From: Dirofilaria immitis
Lineage: Eukaryota; Nematoda; Chromadorea; Rhabditida; Onchocercidae
DNA: 64,000 nucleotides
NCBI GenBank assembly: GCA_024305405.1
Contig: JAKNDB010000088.1
Span: 434,001-498,000 of the forward strand
Direction of reading: 5' to 3'
Below, piece by piece: positions 49,558 to 63,077 of this stretch; position 1 is the stretch's first letter; every line of letters begins with the position of its first letter. The notes beneath the pieces are model-generated. The model did no database searches, was not told the DNA's origin, and saw only the letters and a program-made list of their open reading frames with translations. A program made the translations under genes and the position numbers.

Positions 49558-49559
49558 AG
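49558..49559 (+). promoter_or_regulatory. Likely trans-splice acceptor
   Basis: AATAATTTTAG lies 15 bases before the ATG at 49575 of the unrecognised plus-strand gene. Confidence 0.4.
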
Positions 49560-49574
49560 GTGTGAATAATAATA

Positions 49575-52500
49575 ATGGAGCAAGCACAGGTAAATTTTTT
49601 TCAATGGGACATTCTGAAATTCGATACGCTAACGCTAACGAGAAGCATCGTAAGAGGAAAGGTGAAAAAGAGAAGAAAGAAGATAAAAATATTCAAATAT
49701 TTTGTTTTCATGTGTCACCGTTCGACAACTTCGTAATTTATTGGATAAGATAAGTCCTTGTTTTTTCATTTTTTGGAATAATATGAATTTATCTTTAAAT
49801 TAGAATTTAGCAGTATTTATGGCAATGAAATTTTATCGTAATTTAAGTTTAATTTTATATACAGCATAGCTGCAATCTAAAACTGAAATATTACAAATTC
49901 ATTATTAAGGATAATTTCGAATTAATATTCAGGTAGAAAAAGAAACCAGCGTGAAAGTGGAGAATGAAAATAATGACATAAAAGATATAAAAACTATTGA
50001 TAGAGGAACAATTCGACAATTGGTTGTTAATAAAACAAAACATCAGAAGGGAATCAAGAGACCACGTCGTAGTATGTTTTGGTATTGTAGTTTATTTTGA
50101 GATGCTAAAAGAAAGAATATATTTTATCTAGACTTTCGTGAATATTGAAAATATAATAAGGTTTAACATTATCCATTTTTTTGTAAATAATGTGAAAATG
50201 AAAATAACAATGTAACATATTCATTTCTCTGTTTGGAAAATTAACATATGTAGAGGAAATTTGTCATTTTAATTCTATGTTTGATTTAATATAAATTACA
50301 GTTCAAGTTTACTTTATTTATTAAAAATAATATTAAATTTGTTTCAGAATCAGAACAAATAATTGTTGAAAATGTAATTTACACAAAAACATTTCCTGTT
50401 GCAGCTATATCGATGGGTTCATTCATTGTATGCTTATTTCACTTCTCCAGTTTATTAATAGATATAATTTTTACCGCTGGTATTTGAACTTGTCTTGCCT
50501 GATTCCCAATCATATTTGGTAATTGACGCTCTTAAGGCATTGTTTTTTTTGTGAGTTTTAAAATAAGGTATCCTTTATAAATCCGAGGAAAAATCAACGA
50601 ATCGCAATTTTCAGAATTTCGAAATTCTAGTGCATTTATATTTCTTAACAAAATTGTGTTTGGGATTAGGTTATATTTTTATATTTTTATGTATTTTATT
50701 GCTATTCTATCTCTAGTTTTATTTTAGGTGGATTTTTATTGATTTTCTGAGATTCCTAGAAATTCATTGATATAAGATGGCGACTTGCCCATTTTCTAGG
50801 CTAATTCTGGTAATATGGGAGAATCAAGCTGTAGTGTCACGTTTTGCTTTATTTCCCGTCACTTGCGTTACGAGTTCTCTTATAGTACAGGTCTTCTATC
50901 ATATAAAGCTGGCTACAAGGTCCCATTCAATAATCTAGAAGCGATTAATTTCAAGGATATTATGTGAATGTCAAGGTTAATCTTATCTGATGCTTCTTTT
51001 TATTTTATAGATTAAAAGAATTGATAATGAAGCTTAATTAGCTTTTTTTACCGCCTTTTTGGTTCTACAAAGACAGTTGGTATGATCATTCAGATTGCTT
51101 ACTGAAGTTATTATATCTAGTTTAATTTTGCTCCTTTTACTTATTTAAGATGAATATCAATCATATAATGTAGATATTGGAGCCGGCAGTGCAGGAATAC
51201 TGTAGTCGAGAAAGTTTTGTGAATAGCAGACATGTTGCAATACCGTGTAACGAGTTTGACGTCACATTGGGACAGTACAAAACAGCTCTTGTTCATGTTA
51301 TTCGATTGAACAGGTCTCTCAGTTTCCTGCCTAATTTTTTGAGATTTTATAATCTTGATTAGAATTTCTTTAAACGCTTCGATTTTCGATCATTTTTGAA
51401 ACTTAGCGATGTTTTAATCAGCAAAGCTGATTATAAAACTATGATTTGTTGCGCGTATCAAGTAATCCCACTTAATCCAGCAATAATTATCAATCTCACT
51501 GTGATATTTTTGTAGCGATGAGTCATCTTTCTGGATTTACCATTTGCTTGATGCGGATCGACAATTTTTCCAGCCTCGAATACGACAAATGATGCTGATG
51601 AGCAGTAGTAATTTTGGTTATAGTGCCAGTATCGGGTCTTCAAAAAGTTCATTATCGACTTTTGCTGTGAATCCTGCTACGGTGTCTTTGTACTCTAATC
51701 ATTCCGATGCGTATAGTTTCGGCGCACCAAAACATTTGCCGTCGGTGTCATCATATATGGCACAATTAGGTAATATGAATAATGATGTTGCAGCAATGCG
51801 TTACAACGAAACAGCGTGCTCTTCCTTGGTTTCCGATTCTTTCATGTCATATCCCATTGAGCAACCAGAGGTTAAATTTTTATATATATATTTTTTTCGT
51901 TCCGTTTTTCGATAAATTTTTTTGATTTCTTTAGAATTTCTAATAATTATAAAGAAATATAATTCTTTTACGGACAACAAGTTTACCTAGTCGCAGCATA
52001 TGTGAAAGTAAAAAGTAATTATTACCTAGTATCGAAAATATGTTTAGGCTATGAATTACTATATCTCAATCAGTTTAACTTATTTCGCTAAAACGAAACG
52101 AAGATTTAAGGCTGCATATTTAAAGTTTATCATTTTATTTAGAGTCTTGTCACGTAGTATTCTTATCATTATTATAACTGAACAGAAATCATGCTATACT
52201 TATTGAAATAAAATTTATCACTTCAAAACAGTATAATAATAATAATTTATCAACATTAGCAGTCGTTATTAATGAATTATAGAAGTTGGGATAGACAAGA
52301 CTAAGCGAGAATTTTTACAGCTTGCTTTTGATTACGATAATGAAGAAAATTTATGGCAATCTGAAGTGTTCTTGACTGAACAACCGAAAACTTGTTCAAC
52401 TGTTTCACAAAGCATTACTGTGGATTCTGCAATAACGGATAATAAAGAATGTGCCTATAAATCGACATCGAATGATGGAATAGAAAATGATTCCGGATTG

Positions 52501-52914
52501 CAGATAACGGAATGTTACAGCGAAGGTAAAGTTTTGTAATTTATCGACGTTTCAGCAACTGCATCAGTCATGATTAATCTAATCCATATCCATTTGCAAC
52601 TTTATTCTGAACCTTGATGATGGATGTATCTGTTTGATAAAAATTTGTGACATTTCTGATCTTTTTTAAATCAAATTAAGTTATTCGATATTTTCAATAA
52701 AATGCAATCTTAGAATTTAGGTTTATAATTTAAAAGAAATCAGTTGATTTTTCTAGGTACCGCGGAAGAAAAACAAGCGGAGGCAGGGAATGATCCAAGT
52801 ACTATTAATTCCATGTATTTTCTTTCAGAACAAGAGCTGGTAAATTCAGACTATGTCCCACAAAAATCTGACTCGCAGTATATCTTTAGTGATTTGGATA
52901 TGCTTTTTCAGTAA
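49575..52914 (+). CDS. Unrecognised multi-exon protein, serine-rich
   Basis: Seven exons: 49575-49589 (MEQAQ), 49933-50071, 50348-50427, 51174-51313, 51516-51870, 52283-52525 and 52757-52914 (TAA), about 376 residues. I recognise no family. A basic patch [14 protein letters not shown] (residues about 44-57) could be a nuclear localisation signal. A compact region follows: [38 protein letters not shown] and [20 protein letters not shown]. Then comes a long Ser/Asn/Tyr-rich stretch and an acidic C-terminal tail ending SDLDMLFQ, reminiscent of an acidic activation-type tail. A nuclear regulator is therefore conceivable, but this is inference. Exon 5/6 fails by one base: exon 6 reads [10 protein letters not shown] only if one base is added near 52290. 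The other joins agree. AATAAA occurs at 53071 and 53101. Confidence 0.65.
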
Positions 52915-54754
52915 AATCTAAATTTTACTAGCGATCATGATCCTATCGATTGTGCATTATTTGGTTCAGACGATAATAATTGTAAATTAAATTTTCACTT
53001 GTTAAAAGAAAATTTCAACTTAAAATATTTGCTCTGAAAACTAACGGATATTATGGTACTAAATGGCGATAATAAATAATTGTTTGTTAGTTAACTATCC
53101 AATAAATCTTTGTTTTCTCCTTAAAATTTTATTTTGCCCAAATCAAAATGTGATGGGAAGATTCATTTGAACGAAAATGATTTACCCTTTTTATATTAAT
53201 TTATTTTTCTGTTTTCTTCCTGAAACACTTCAATCGAACCGGTCACTCTTTTACGAATTTAAAATAAAATTTTTCTTGTTTGGTTTTCTTTGACAGTTTA
53301 ACAAATTTTAATTCTTACAAAATTTAAGCAGAGCAAAATATCGTGATTTGATTATATTCGAGTACATTAAATATCAGCATGAAATCTTGCAGGATGCGTT
53401 TAAAATTGTCCAGTTTATATTTCCTTTTTAAAATAATTTGTAGATTGAATTAGATCTTTCAAATAATTCATTTAATTCGGTTTTTTACGTATTCGTTCTA
53501 AAAGGCAAAATCCTATTGATTTCATATATTTTATTATCACTAAGGAGGATTTAGTAAGATCCAAGCAACAATATATATCAGGTGATGAAGTTTTGCATAT
53601 AATCACTTGCTATTTGAATGATTAGATTTTGCAATAAATTATGATTGAAATAATCTTTTATCTCATTTGTCTAATCTTCAATTATTTGACATAAATGAAA
53701 ATATAAAATTTTGTTTTTTATTGTTGAAAATTTGATATATTTTGCGATATCATCAAGGTAGACAATGCTTAGGGATTATGATGCAGTTTTTCGTGTCTTC
53801 ATAATCGCTAATGTTGTTATAAAATCGATAATTACTAATCAGTAGAAATTTGCTAATAAATAATATTTTGTTTGAAATGAGAAAGAACGCTGTGAAATAT
53901 ATGACATTTCGCTGTTTAATATTTGATATAATTTTTCATTTTATTTTTTTAAAATGTGGGAATATATTGTTCGAAAACTTTTTCTTTTTAAGAAATGGAT
54001 AATTTGGAATAAAATTTTTTCAATTTATATTATTTATTCAGTTTTGATTTCTTTTTGGATCGTTTTGAATTTATATTCAAAATTTCTAGCAGAAAGAAAG
54101 TAGGAATGCCTAATGTTTTTTTGGCATTGATAAACATATGACCTAATTCGGATATTAATAATCGCTAGCAAAGTTTTGAAAAAATTGAACTGCAAGATTA
54201 CAATTAATTTTTATGAAATTATGATATTTTTTATCGAGCTCAGCAAAATTATTTTCAATAAACTTTTTCAGGAATTTTTCGTATAAGTAATTTTCCACTT
54301 TTTTTCAAGTGTATGGACATAATGATAAAAGTATCAGTTAGTTTTGCAATTATTATAATACAAAACTAAATAATTCTTAGAATTATCATAGATATTTTAT
54401 AATTTTCAATCCATTTCTTTTCCTTTTTGCAAATATCTTAACAATTATGCATTTATTAATATGTCTTAATAATGATAATAATAATAACAATATGTTGATA
54501 AACGATTCAAATATCATTTTTACTACTCTAATATTCAAAATATACATACTTTTCTTTTGTAATATATTATAATTTATTTTGTTTTTTATTACCAAAATAT
54601 AATTTCGTGTAATGAAGAAAATTATTCGATGAAAAATAAATTTTATTATAAAAATTAAAACAATTCGATGATAAAATTTTAATGTAAAATGTCTTTTTTT
54701 TCTCCCTTTCTCTCTCTCTTTCCCTCTTCATTATTCGAAACTAATTTCATTTAT
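52915..54754. other. Convergent intergenic region
   Basis: A tail-to-tail spacer. AATAAA at 53071 and 53101 serves the plus gene; TTTATT at 54642 (AATAAA on minus) serves the MIG-18-like gene. Otherwise A+T-rich with no gene; the minus-strand frame at 54386-54595 is low-complexity. Confidence 0.5.
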
Positions 54755-57700
54755 TTATTTACCAATACTATCAACTGGACCTGATGCAAAACGTATTGCA
54801 CCATCTTTTGTTTTTTCACATCTGCAAAAAGAGAAATTTTTTTAATTAATTAATTATTCATTTTTTAAAATCAATATATGAGGTAGGTACTTCATTTTGA
54901 TTAAAAAAAATGTTTTTAAAAATCAAATTAAGTCATAAAAATAAACTCATCGCATAAATTATATGTTGATTAAATTTATTGCGAAAAAATTCGCAATAAA
55001 AAAAGTGGATTGTATGGAAAAATGTAAGAATAAGAGAAGTATCATTAAATTATGATCATAAATAGAATTATTTATTTAACAGATATATTTATTAGGATAT
55101 TATATTTAAATATTATAATATTCATTTTTATGATAATGCAAATAACTAATTTATCGATTATATTTTGTGACAAATTTTAAATTATTTTAGAAAAAAAAAG
55201 AATTATCAAATATTAAAGAAACGATTAGAAAAAAAATGTTAAACATACAGAAATTTTGTATCATCAATGATTATTTCTTTATTTATCGGAATTTGAATAC
55301 CATCTTTTGAAATACAATTTACTACATCAATTTTGCCAGATGATGAACATGTCTTATTGAATCGATGATTATCAATCCACCATGAATCTGTAAAAATAAT
55401 AATAAATATAATTTAGCTTAGATTTGTTTGTTTGTTTTTTTTTTATTTTATTATTATTATTTTTGTTTATTTTTTTATTAATTTTTAGAATAATTCTATG
55501 ATATTGACAATGAATTTTGAATATTTCCTCTAACAATATCAATATCATAGAAGAATTGAAATAATAATAAACTTTCCTCTTCTAATTAAATAATATTTAA
55601 TATTTGACAATATATGCAATTTGTTACATAAATATTTTGCAAATTTTATACGTTGTAATTTTATCTTAAATTATCAAAGTTTTGCTATATTTATACGCTT
55701 TATATAAATCATAAATAAACCCCGAAGCAATGATATTTGATAATATTCGATAATATTCATTTTATATTTAGCTTAAGTTATCAAAATACTGCAAATTTAT
55801 TGTATCTTTTAAAACTTTTTCATTTATATTCAAGCAATAGTTAATTTCACTTATTCAAATAATTTATTTACAGCACTTTAAAAATTAATATTTGCTTATC
55901 AGAATTTTTTTTTATCATCAATCTTATCTCAATCCGAATTTTCTTAAAGCAAAAATTGAAAAGAATTAAAAATTTTTTCTCCCTAAAAACAAAATAAAAA
56001 TTACTGGTTTGATACAAAGAAAAGATGATATGAGAATTAAAAGAAAAAAAAAACAAACAAACAAAGAACGATTAAATAAATCAATAAATCAATTGCATGA
56101 TATTTTATTGATAAGATAAAAAAATATCCGTTAAAAAATTTTTTATGTTGATTAAAAAAAAAATTAACCAGCGGCATGATGTTTGCCTTTTGAATCAATA
56201 CATTCGATTTGAAAATTTTTTCCACTATCGGTTCCCTTATGAAAACCATGCATTACAACCGTTCCATTATCATATTTTTTCACATCTGAAAAAATAAATA
56301 AACTTATTAGTTATAGATGAATTAATAATCAGTTTCAAATAATTGTAATAGATCGTAATATTTTCATTAGCAATTATTATTTGAACAAAAAAAGTCAATA
56401 ATAGTATCATATATTTGATAGCGATAATTACAATGTAACTGTATTAAATTGAATAAAATATCCATACCGATATAATAATAATGAAGTATTAAATATTACT
56501 GTAGTACTCTTGTATTAGACTGTAATGTTATTATTCATTTATCGTATATTAGATGAGCAATCATTTATCAGTAATAAAAGATTAATATATAATTATGATG
56601 CTTATGTTACCTGATTGTAATATTTACATTCAATTCTGATATCTGAATTCAATTATGATATACCTAATTGTACTATCTATATTTGATTGAAGTATTTACA
56701 TTTAATTACAGTATTTATATATTTGATTATGGTATATATTACTTGAATAAAATAAGGCTACGTCTATGACGAATGATAATTCATTATTTTAACACTTATA
56801 TTCAATTAATATTCGAGTATAATACATTATTTGAGCAATAAATATTGTTGACTTTTCTTGTTCAAATAAAATGTTAATGAAGATATTACGATCTGTTACA
56901 GTTATTTGAAACTGATTATTAATTCATCTATAAATAATAAGTTTATTTATTTCAAATTTTAATAATTATCTATCTATAATAGATGTACTCTTTTTAAATG
57001 ATACTTAAATTATGCTAATAGCAATATAATGATTAAAAATATTATTTGAATACGCCATATTAGTGATTTATACGCCGTATTAATGATTGGTAATAAAAGA
57101 ATTAATTATTATTAATCTTTATTTAATTTCTCGAACTTATTATTAACATTATTGTTATTGCCATTATTGTTATTATTATTATTATTATTATTATAATTAT
57201 GCAATTATTGATAATATAATGTTCAAAAAAATCACAAAATATTATTTTAAATTTAGGCCATGTATGCAAATCGAATAATGCTAAATTTAAAAAATTAAAT
57301 GAACTTACTTAAAAATATAACCATCAATTTCTTTCGATTCACCAATATTTATTTGCTGATCATTTCCGGCAAAACATGCTACCAACTTATATTGTCCACC
57401 TGCTTCACATTCATATAAAAATGATTTCTCACGCCATTGTTCACCTAAATATTAATTAAAAAAAAAAAAAAAAGAATATTCATATTTTACAAAAATAAAC
57501 AAACAATTTTATCGATATTTCATATATACAACAATATAATATATAAATAATTTTTAAATTAATTTTTTTAATGACAATTTAAACAAAAATTAATTAAAAT
57601 TTTTTACTTAAATATAATCTATTTTTTCCAAAAAAAAAAAAAAAAGAAAAATGAAACATTTATAATTGAAAATTTGACAGATATCAAATTTTAAAAATAT

Positions 57701-58193
57701 TAATTAATTTAATTGAATTGAATTGAATTGAATTGAAAAAAGGAATGAAATGAATCAATTTGTTACCACGTTTATGTTCACCACATTTAGCATTAACTTG
57801 TACAGCTTTTTGCATCACAATTTGTCCATCACTATTTTTCGTACATTTCCATTCATAATTTCCATCAATAGCACTTGAATTTATAGACATAACTGTACCA
57901 GATGGTATTTTACAACCGGTCACCTCAACTGCCCAAGATGTCCCATCATCAGTCATACTACAGCGCATAACAAATGCACCTTTTTCAACCTATATTATAA
58001 CTGAACATCATTTAAGAATTGATGCTGAAATTTAAATTAATTCAGGTTAAAAATGAAAATTGACTTACTATTATGATGCCTATCATAATTCTTGGTTAAT
58101 TTGAATTATATATGTATATATACATTTTTCAAGTTTATTTTTTACAAATAAAATATAGGAGACTAAACTTTCATAATTTATTTTATTGACTAA

Positions 58194-58231
<38 letters not shown>

Positions 58232-58713
58232 ATTTCTAAAGAATAAATGAATATACATAGGTACAATTGATTTTATTTAACTATAATTAAGTTTACCAGA
58301 CTTATTTAGACTCGTAATTTTTTTCCTAAGCTTTGATTACTCCTAAACTTTTTTTTCTATAAACCTATATATGTTTTAAAACATTAACATTTGAAATGTG
58401 AAATTGGTGATGGAGCTAATATTTTATTTCAAATTTTGTTAATCAATTTTTTATTCGCTTATTTATATTTTATAATCATTAAATTCTTATTAATTTGCCA
58501 TATGCCTTAATTATTCCGTTAACTAAAATAAGTATTGATAAAATGATTAAAGTAGAATAAAAAAAAAAAAAACTGATAGTACGAATAATTGAAATGAAAA
58601 AGTAAACAAACCCATGTTTCGCCATCTTTGTAATTATTACCATTATGTATACAGCCATATAGATAACTTATTGGATTAATAAGAAAAAATAGAATTAAAA
58701 GGATTGATGCCAT
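54755..58713 (-). CDS. Secreted MIG-18-like protein with fibronectin-I-like repeats
   Basis: Six exons: 58713-58612, 57989-57767, 57444-57309, 56285-56169, 55387-55249 and 54821-54755, about 261 residues. Residues 1-20 (MASILLILFFLINPISYLYG) are a signal peptide. Three similar modules follow, each with G-x-x-W, a cysteine, then VxC/VACF and a later CEK or WKC: KDGETWVEKGAFVMRC..., GEQWREKSFLYECEAGGQYK, and GDSWWIDNHRFNKTC.... This Cys/Trp plan matches the nematode 'abnormal cell migration protein 18-like, fibronectin type I' domain. MIG-18 acts with an ADAMTS protease in basement membranes of C. elegans; a matrix role here is inferred. Each module is split by introns at comparable places. Exon 4 opens TGT GAA AAA..., but the A-run at about 56275-56280 is two bases short of giving CEKKYDNGTVV; otherwise all phases agree. 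Confidence 0.78.
57170..57196. repeat. (ATT)n microsatellite
   Basis: About eight ATT units in intron 3 of the MIG-18-like gene. Confidence 0.8.
57707..57736. repeat. (AATTG)n microsatellite
   Basis: About five AATTG units in intron 2 of the MIG-18-like gene, close to exon 2. Confidence 0.85.
58197..58230. repeat. (AT)n microsatellite
   Basis: About 16 TA units in intron 1 of the MIG-18-like gene. Confidence 0.9.
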
Positions 58714-58798
58714 TTTGTTATTGCTTAAATTTGAAATTCACTAAACTACCCTTATGACACTTTCTACTTAACAACTGACACAAACTGAACAAATTTCA

Positions 58799-58866
58799 TC
58801 TTTCTTCTTCTTCTTCTTTCTTCATTTACTTCCTTCTCTTCTCTTCTCTTCTTTCTTTCATTTCAT
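58799..58866. repeat. CTT/CTTCT-rich tract
   Basis: Simple-sequence pyrimidine tract about 85-150 bases upstream of the MIG-18-like start codon. Confidence 0.8.
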
Positions 58867-60188
58867 TCTTATAACTTTCCACTTTCATATTTTTCGTGTT
58901 TTTTTTTTTTTTTTTCAGTACAAACAGACTTATGTTATATGAAACAAACTTCAGTTTACTCATCTATTTAATTTTTGCAACATTTTTTTCTCTTTTTTTT
59001 TTTTTTTTATTTATTTCGTATCTATATTAATTGCTACTTTTTTTTTTTTTTACCACGATTTGATTGATATATTATCAATTATGATTAATTGTCTCTTTTA
59101 ACCCATTTTACTATCAGTAATAATTTTGTAACTTTATCACTATGCAATTTCATTAATTTTTCAAATTTAAAATTCCTTCTATAGCAATTTTTTTTTTTTT
59201 GTCAACTAATATAAATAGCACTATTTATCAATTTTCTTACCACAAATATATATTTATATGACGAAATTTTAATTTAAATCTCTTTCATAATTTTTCTTTA
59301 CCTCCTTTCATTACCGTTTGTTTCCCGTTTATTATTATTTAAATTACGCATATGAAAATTATCATTGATATTTAAAATTATCATTATTTGATATCATTCT
59401 TTTTCATTTCGTTCCATTGTTTGCGTAAGCGCGATGTTGCACAATATCGTTCGTATGAGATGATCAATAAAAGCTATTGTAATTGTATAAGCGCAATATT
59501 GCAATTGCAGCTAGGATTGTAGCAAGGAGTTTGAATTATGGGAGCGTTTATCTTCGATGAGTTATTGATACGATTGATACGATGATTATTACAATAATAT
59601 TATCAACTTTTACAAGTAATTACTCATTGGTATTTATCTTGAAAGATTGACAATTACTTAATCATTTATTAGTAAAACTAGATGCTGTAGAAATTCTGAA
59701 TCATTCAAGGCAAATTTTTTAATTGTTGAACTTAATAAATGAATTTAAATTCAATTAATTAAAATGAAACTTTTATATCATTGAATGACTACATTAGTAG
59801 CTAAATGCTAAAAATTTGAAATAATCTTTTAGAAATGAAATATTTTAAAAAGAATGTCTATAAAGCACTGAATAAATGAATTAAATAGTTCGAAAAAATT
59901 TTTCCCGCAATTTAATATTATTACTTTTATCAATTCGAAACTTTAATATTGACAAGATTTAAATTTTGAATTAAGACAAAATAAGTTAAAAATTATTTTC
60001 TGATTAAATTATTTTTTTTTGTTTTTTGCTTTTTTATAATCAAACAAAATACTGAAATACGGATGTGTTATAGCACACATAAGTTGAATTATTTTTATCC
60101 TTATGAATAATTCAAACATGAAAGATTGAAATATAAATGAGTACACATAATACATACACTACTTTCCGAACATACAATCGTCTATATT

Positions 60189-60319
60189 TTATTATAAAAT
60201 AATATATATGATATAATGATTGATTGCTTGATTAATTTTGATAAGATATGAATGTGTATGTCTAATTCTTATTATAAAATAAGGATTGATTGCTTGATTA
60301 ATTTTGATAAGATATGAAT
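60189..60319. repeat. Direct duplication
   Basis: TTATTATAAAATAA followed by GATTGATTGCTTGATTAATT and TTGATAAGATATGAATG occurs twice: about 60189-60253 and 60268-60319. Confidence 0.85.
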
Positions 60320-60400
60320 GAAAATTATTTCATTTAAAATGTAAAAATTTCAATTAAAAGAAACATATATACATATATATATCGTAAAATTGAAAATTTT

Positions 60401-63077
60401 TTAAATATTAATAGGAGGTCGAAATATAACAACACGTGTTAATTGTTCTGTAACAGTATCTAAAATTTGTAATAATCTTGATGTTGGCATATCACCACGT
60501 GGACGTGGTAAATTAATCATTATCAAATCAGCATTTGTTGATTCCTTTCTTATCAAACTATTTAATCGAAGTGATGGTTCATTCTGGAATTGAATTAAAT
60601 TAAAATAATTAAAATGGCTTATAAAATTAGTTAAGATTAGAAATTCAAAGATTGCAAAAAACTATCTAAAATTTCTTTCACTTTTGATCTGATTCTAATT
60701 AGAATCATTATCTATTTTTGTCATCGCTCTCATAGATAAAAATTTATTTTGCCATAATTCATAAAAAGCATTGATGCAAATTATTCATACTTTAAATATT
60801 CGTCGACATTTTGATCCTTCGTCTTCTTGTATATTCTGATTGAACAATGAAATTTTAGCAGCTAAAATAATTAAATAAAAAAAATAAAATTTCAAAATAG
60901 ACTCGTCGTTATTAATTTTAAAATAAAAAAAAAATTATATGTTAAAAGGATTTAATCAATTTTAACGCAATACTTTCAAATTAAGATAGATACTTAAAAT
61001 TTATTAAAAGATGCAATATCAGAAATTTTACGTAGATTTTTTTCATATATGAATAAATTTTGCTTCTGAAATGATATTAGCATAAGTTTATTAAAGCTAA
61101 ATTTTACATTGAAAATTCTGAAAAAATTTAGAAAGATCATTATTTTCCTGTTCATCATTCATTTTTCATTTTTGATCTTTGAGAAATTCAAAACTTTTCA
61201 TTCAATTTTATTCAAATAAAAAAGAAAAAAATAGTAAAATAAAAAATTTTATGTTTACTACATTAACTAATACTGAAAAAAAAAAAAAATTGAATCGATT
61301 AATCAAATGATTTAATTTTTCAACGAAAATTGAGAAAATAAATTTGAAATTATAATAGAAGTAGGATAGTAGTTAACAGAAACGAAAATAATATATTTGC
61401 TTATTTATTACTAAACAAAAATTTCATGAATGATTTGATCGTAAAATTTTATTTTGGATATAAATTTTTAAATTTATAAAATAATTTCCAGTTTCTCGTC
61501 TTCTGATTAATTGTTATTTTGCTAAAAAAAAAAAAAAAAGAAATGATTATTATCTCACTGCTGTTAATTAAATTACATTATCAATCATTAAGCATTAATA
61601 TTTATTCATATATTATTAATTATTGCATTATTGCAATTATTGCTATTTTACTACTTATTACGAATAAAAAGTGTAGTATTTGATAAATGCAATATGATAG
61701 TGATTTAGTTGAATTTTGAATTAATATGCTTCGAAGTAATTTATAAAGCTATTGCGGAATTTCCACTTATTTTAGATAAAAAGAGTGGGAATTTAATCTA
61801 TGTAATATAATAGCAAGTTAATTGAAATATGAAATGAAATATCACAAGTAATTGATGTAGCTATTTTAAAAGTTACATTTATTGGAAATGCGAAGAACGG
61901 GGGAAATTTAACAAATAAGAAAGTTAATTAAAAATTTTGAATTGAAATATCTTAAGCAATAGAATAACATAAATTATAATTATTTTAATGAAATAAAATG
62001 AATAAAGAAATCAAATGAAACAATTTATTACATCCATAAGCTGCAATATCATCGGGAACAACTGGTCGAAATTGTATACTATCAGCTTCCAATGATGCTT
62101 GGTGAATACGCTTAGAAACTTGATCTTTAACAGCTTCAAATTCTGTCATCTTAATCACCGCAAATATTCGAAGTCTAAATAGAATCTATACTTTCGATTA
62201 AATAATAAAATTTCTATCATTTAAACTTTGGAAAGAAATTGATTCAAATTAACCGATACAATGCTTATATCTCTACATGTTAAATGAAATCTACTGAAAT
62301 TGTAGATTTGATTTTTTTCCTTTCTTTAGTTTTTAATTTATTAGAAGTTTTTTTGATTTCATTTTTTCTTTTCTAATTTTAAAACTATGGCTTCGTACTT
62401 TGTAAACGTCCATCGATAACTTCTACATATAACATAAATAAATGATAGTAAAAGATCATCGCCCTCCACAACCCACCATAAATCCAATGTTGTCTATAAA
62501 ATTATTTTTTGATTTTAATAAATATAAATTGAAATTTCATAAACTTCGAAAATTTCCGAATTCAAACATCATCGATTAGAACTCAAAAATTACAATAATC
62601 ATTCATGGAAAAAATATTGAATCTCTAGACAAACTTCTGATCAATGATAATTATCAGCAGCCACTCATAATTCTTAAACCAAAAATTCTAAAATTATTAA
62701 AGCATTAATTATACAAAATTATTTCAACCAATTTGATTACGGTTAAAATAATAAGAAATGATTAAGTAATTAATTTCTTATCGATCGGATAGTTTTAACT
62801 AAATGTAATTCATCAATAAAATTAATGAATTAATAATTATCGCAAATTATTTCATCATTTGCTAAGCTCATTATACAATTGAAATAGTAAAAAATCAATG
62901 TTAATAAATAATTTTATTAATTAGATTTCTGGTAATTTCATAAGTAATTTTAAATAATATAAACTAACAGCTAAATTGAATGGCACCGGTTTCCATAAAT
63001 CACCTTTACAGATCAATAAACATTTATCGACTGTTGCCGCAATTCGATTCCATAATTCACTTTGTCCAGCATATAAA
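60401..63077 (-). CDS. SLC12-family cation-chloride cotransporter-like, C-terminal part (partial)
   Basis: Exons on the minus strand: 63077-62969 (QSELWNRIAATVDKCLLICK...), 62174-62032 (LRIFAVIKMTEFEAVKDQVS..., ...DDIAAYG), 60835-60791 and 60583-60401 (TAA). The segment LRIFAVIKM followed by a helix and later DDIAAY, then LRLNSLIRKESTNADLIMIN, LPRPRGD and LLQILDTVTEQLTRVVIFRP, follows the cytosolic C-terminal domain of SLC12 transporters (LRIF..., LN...S..A.L....LP.P......YL..LE.LT..L..VLLV). It looks closest to SLC12A9-type sequences. The extreme C-terminus PPINI lacks the VITIYS ending of KCCs. The transmembrane part must lie beyond 64000 or in undetected exons. The 62969 and 62032 junction phases are not clean, so boundaries are approximate. 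The function, ion cotransport, is inferred from the family. Confidence 0.5.

Larger units (their letters stand above)
47263..49559. other. Intergenic with repeats and ACGT-rich patch
   Basis: It holds 3' UTR sequence of the ZNHIT6-like gene (AATAAA at 47545), two AGCCTAWTAYTTAAATAT-type units near 48235 and 48287, a large inverted repeat (48393-48568), an ACGT-motif cluster (48641-49285) and a (TA)n palindrome near 49401-49436. No gene supported. Confidence 0.5.
58714..60400. other. Upstream region of MIG-18-like gene
   Basis: Carries a polypyrimidine tract (58799-58866, CTT and CTTCT units; GA-rich on the sense strand) and T-runs of 12-17 bases near 58900, 58990, 59040 and 59190. A direct duplication at about 60189-60319 lies nearer the SLC12-like gene. 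No gene is supported here. Confidence 0.5.
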
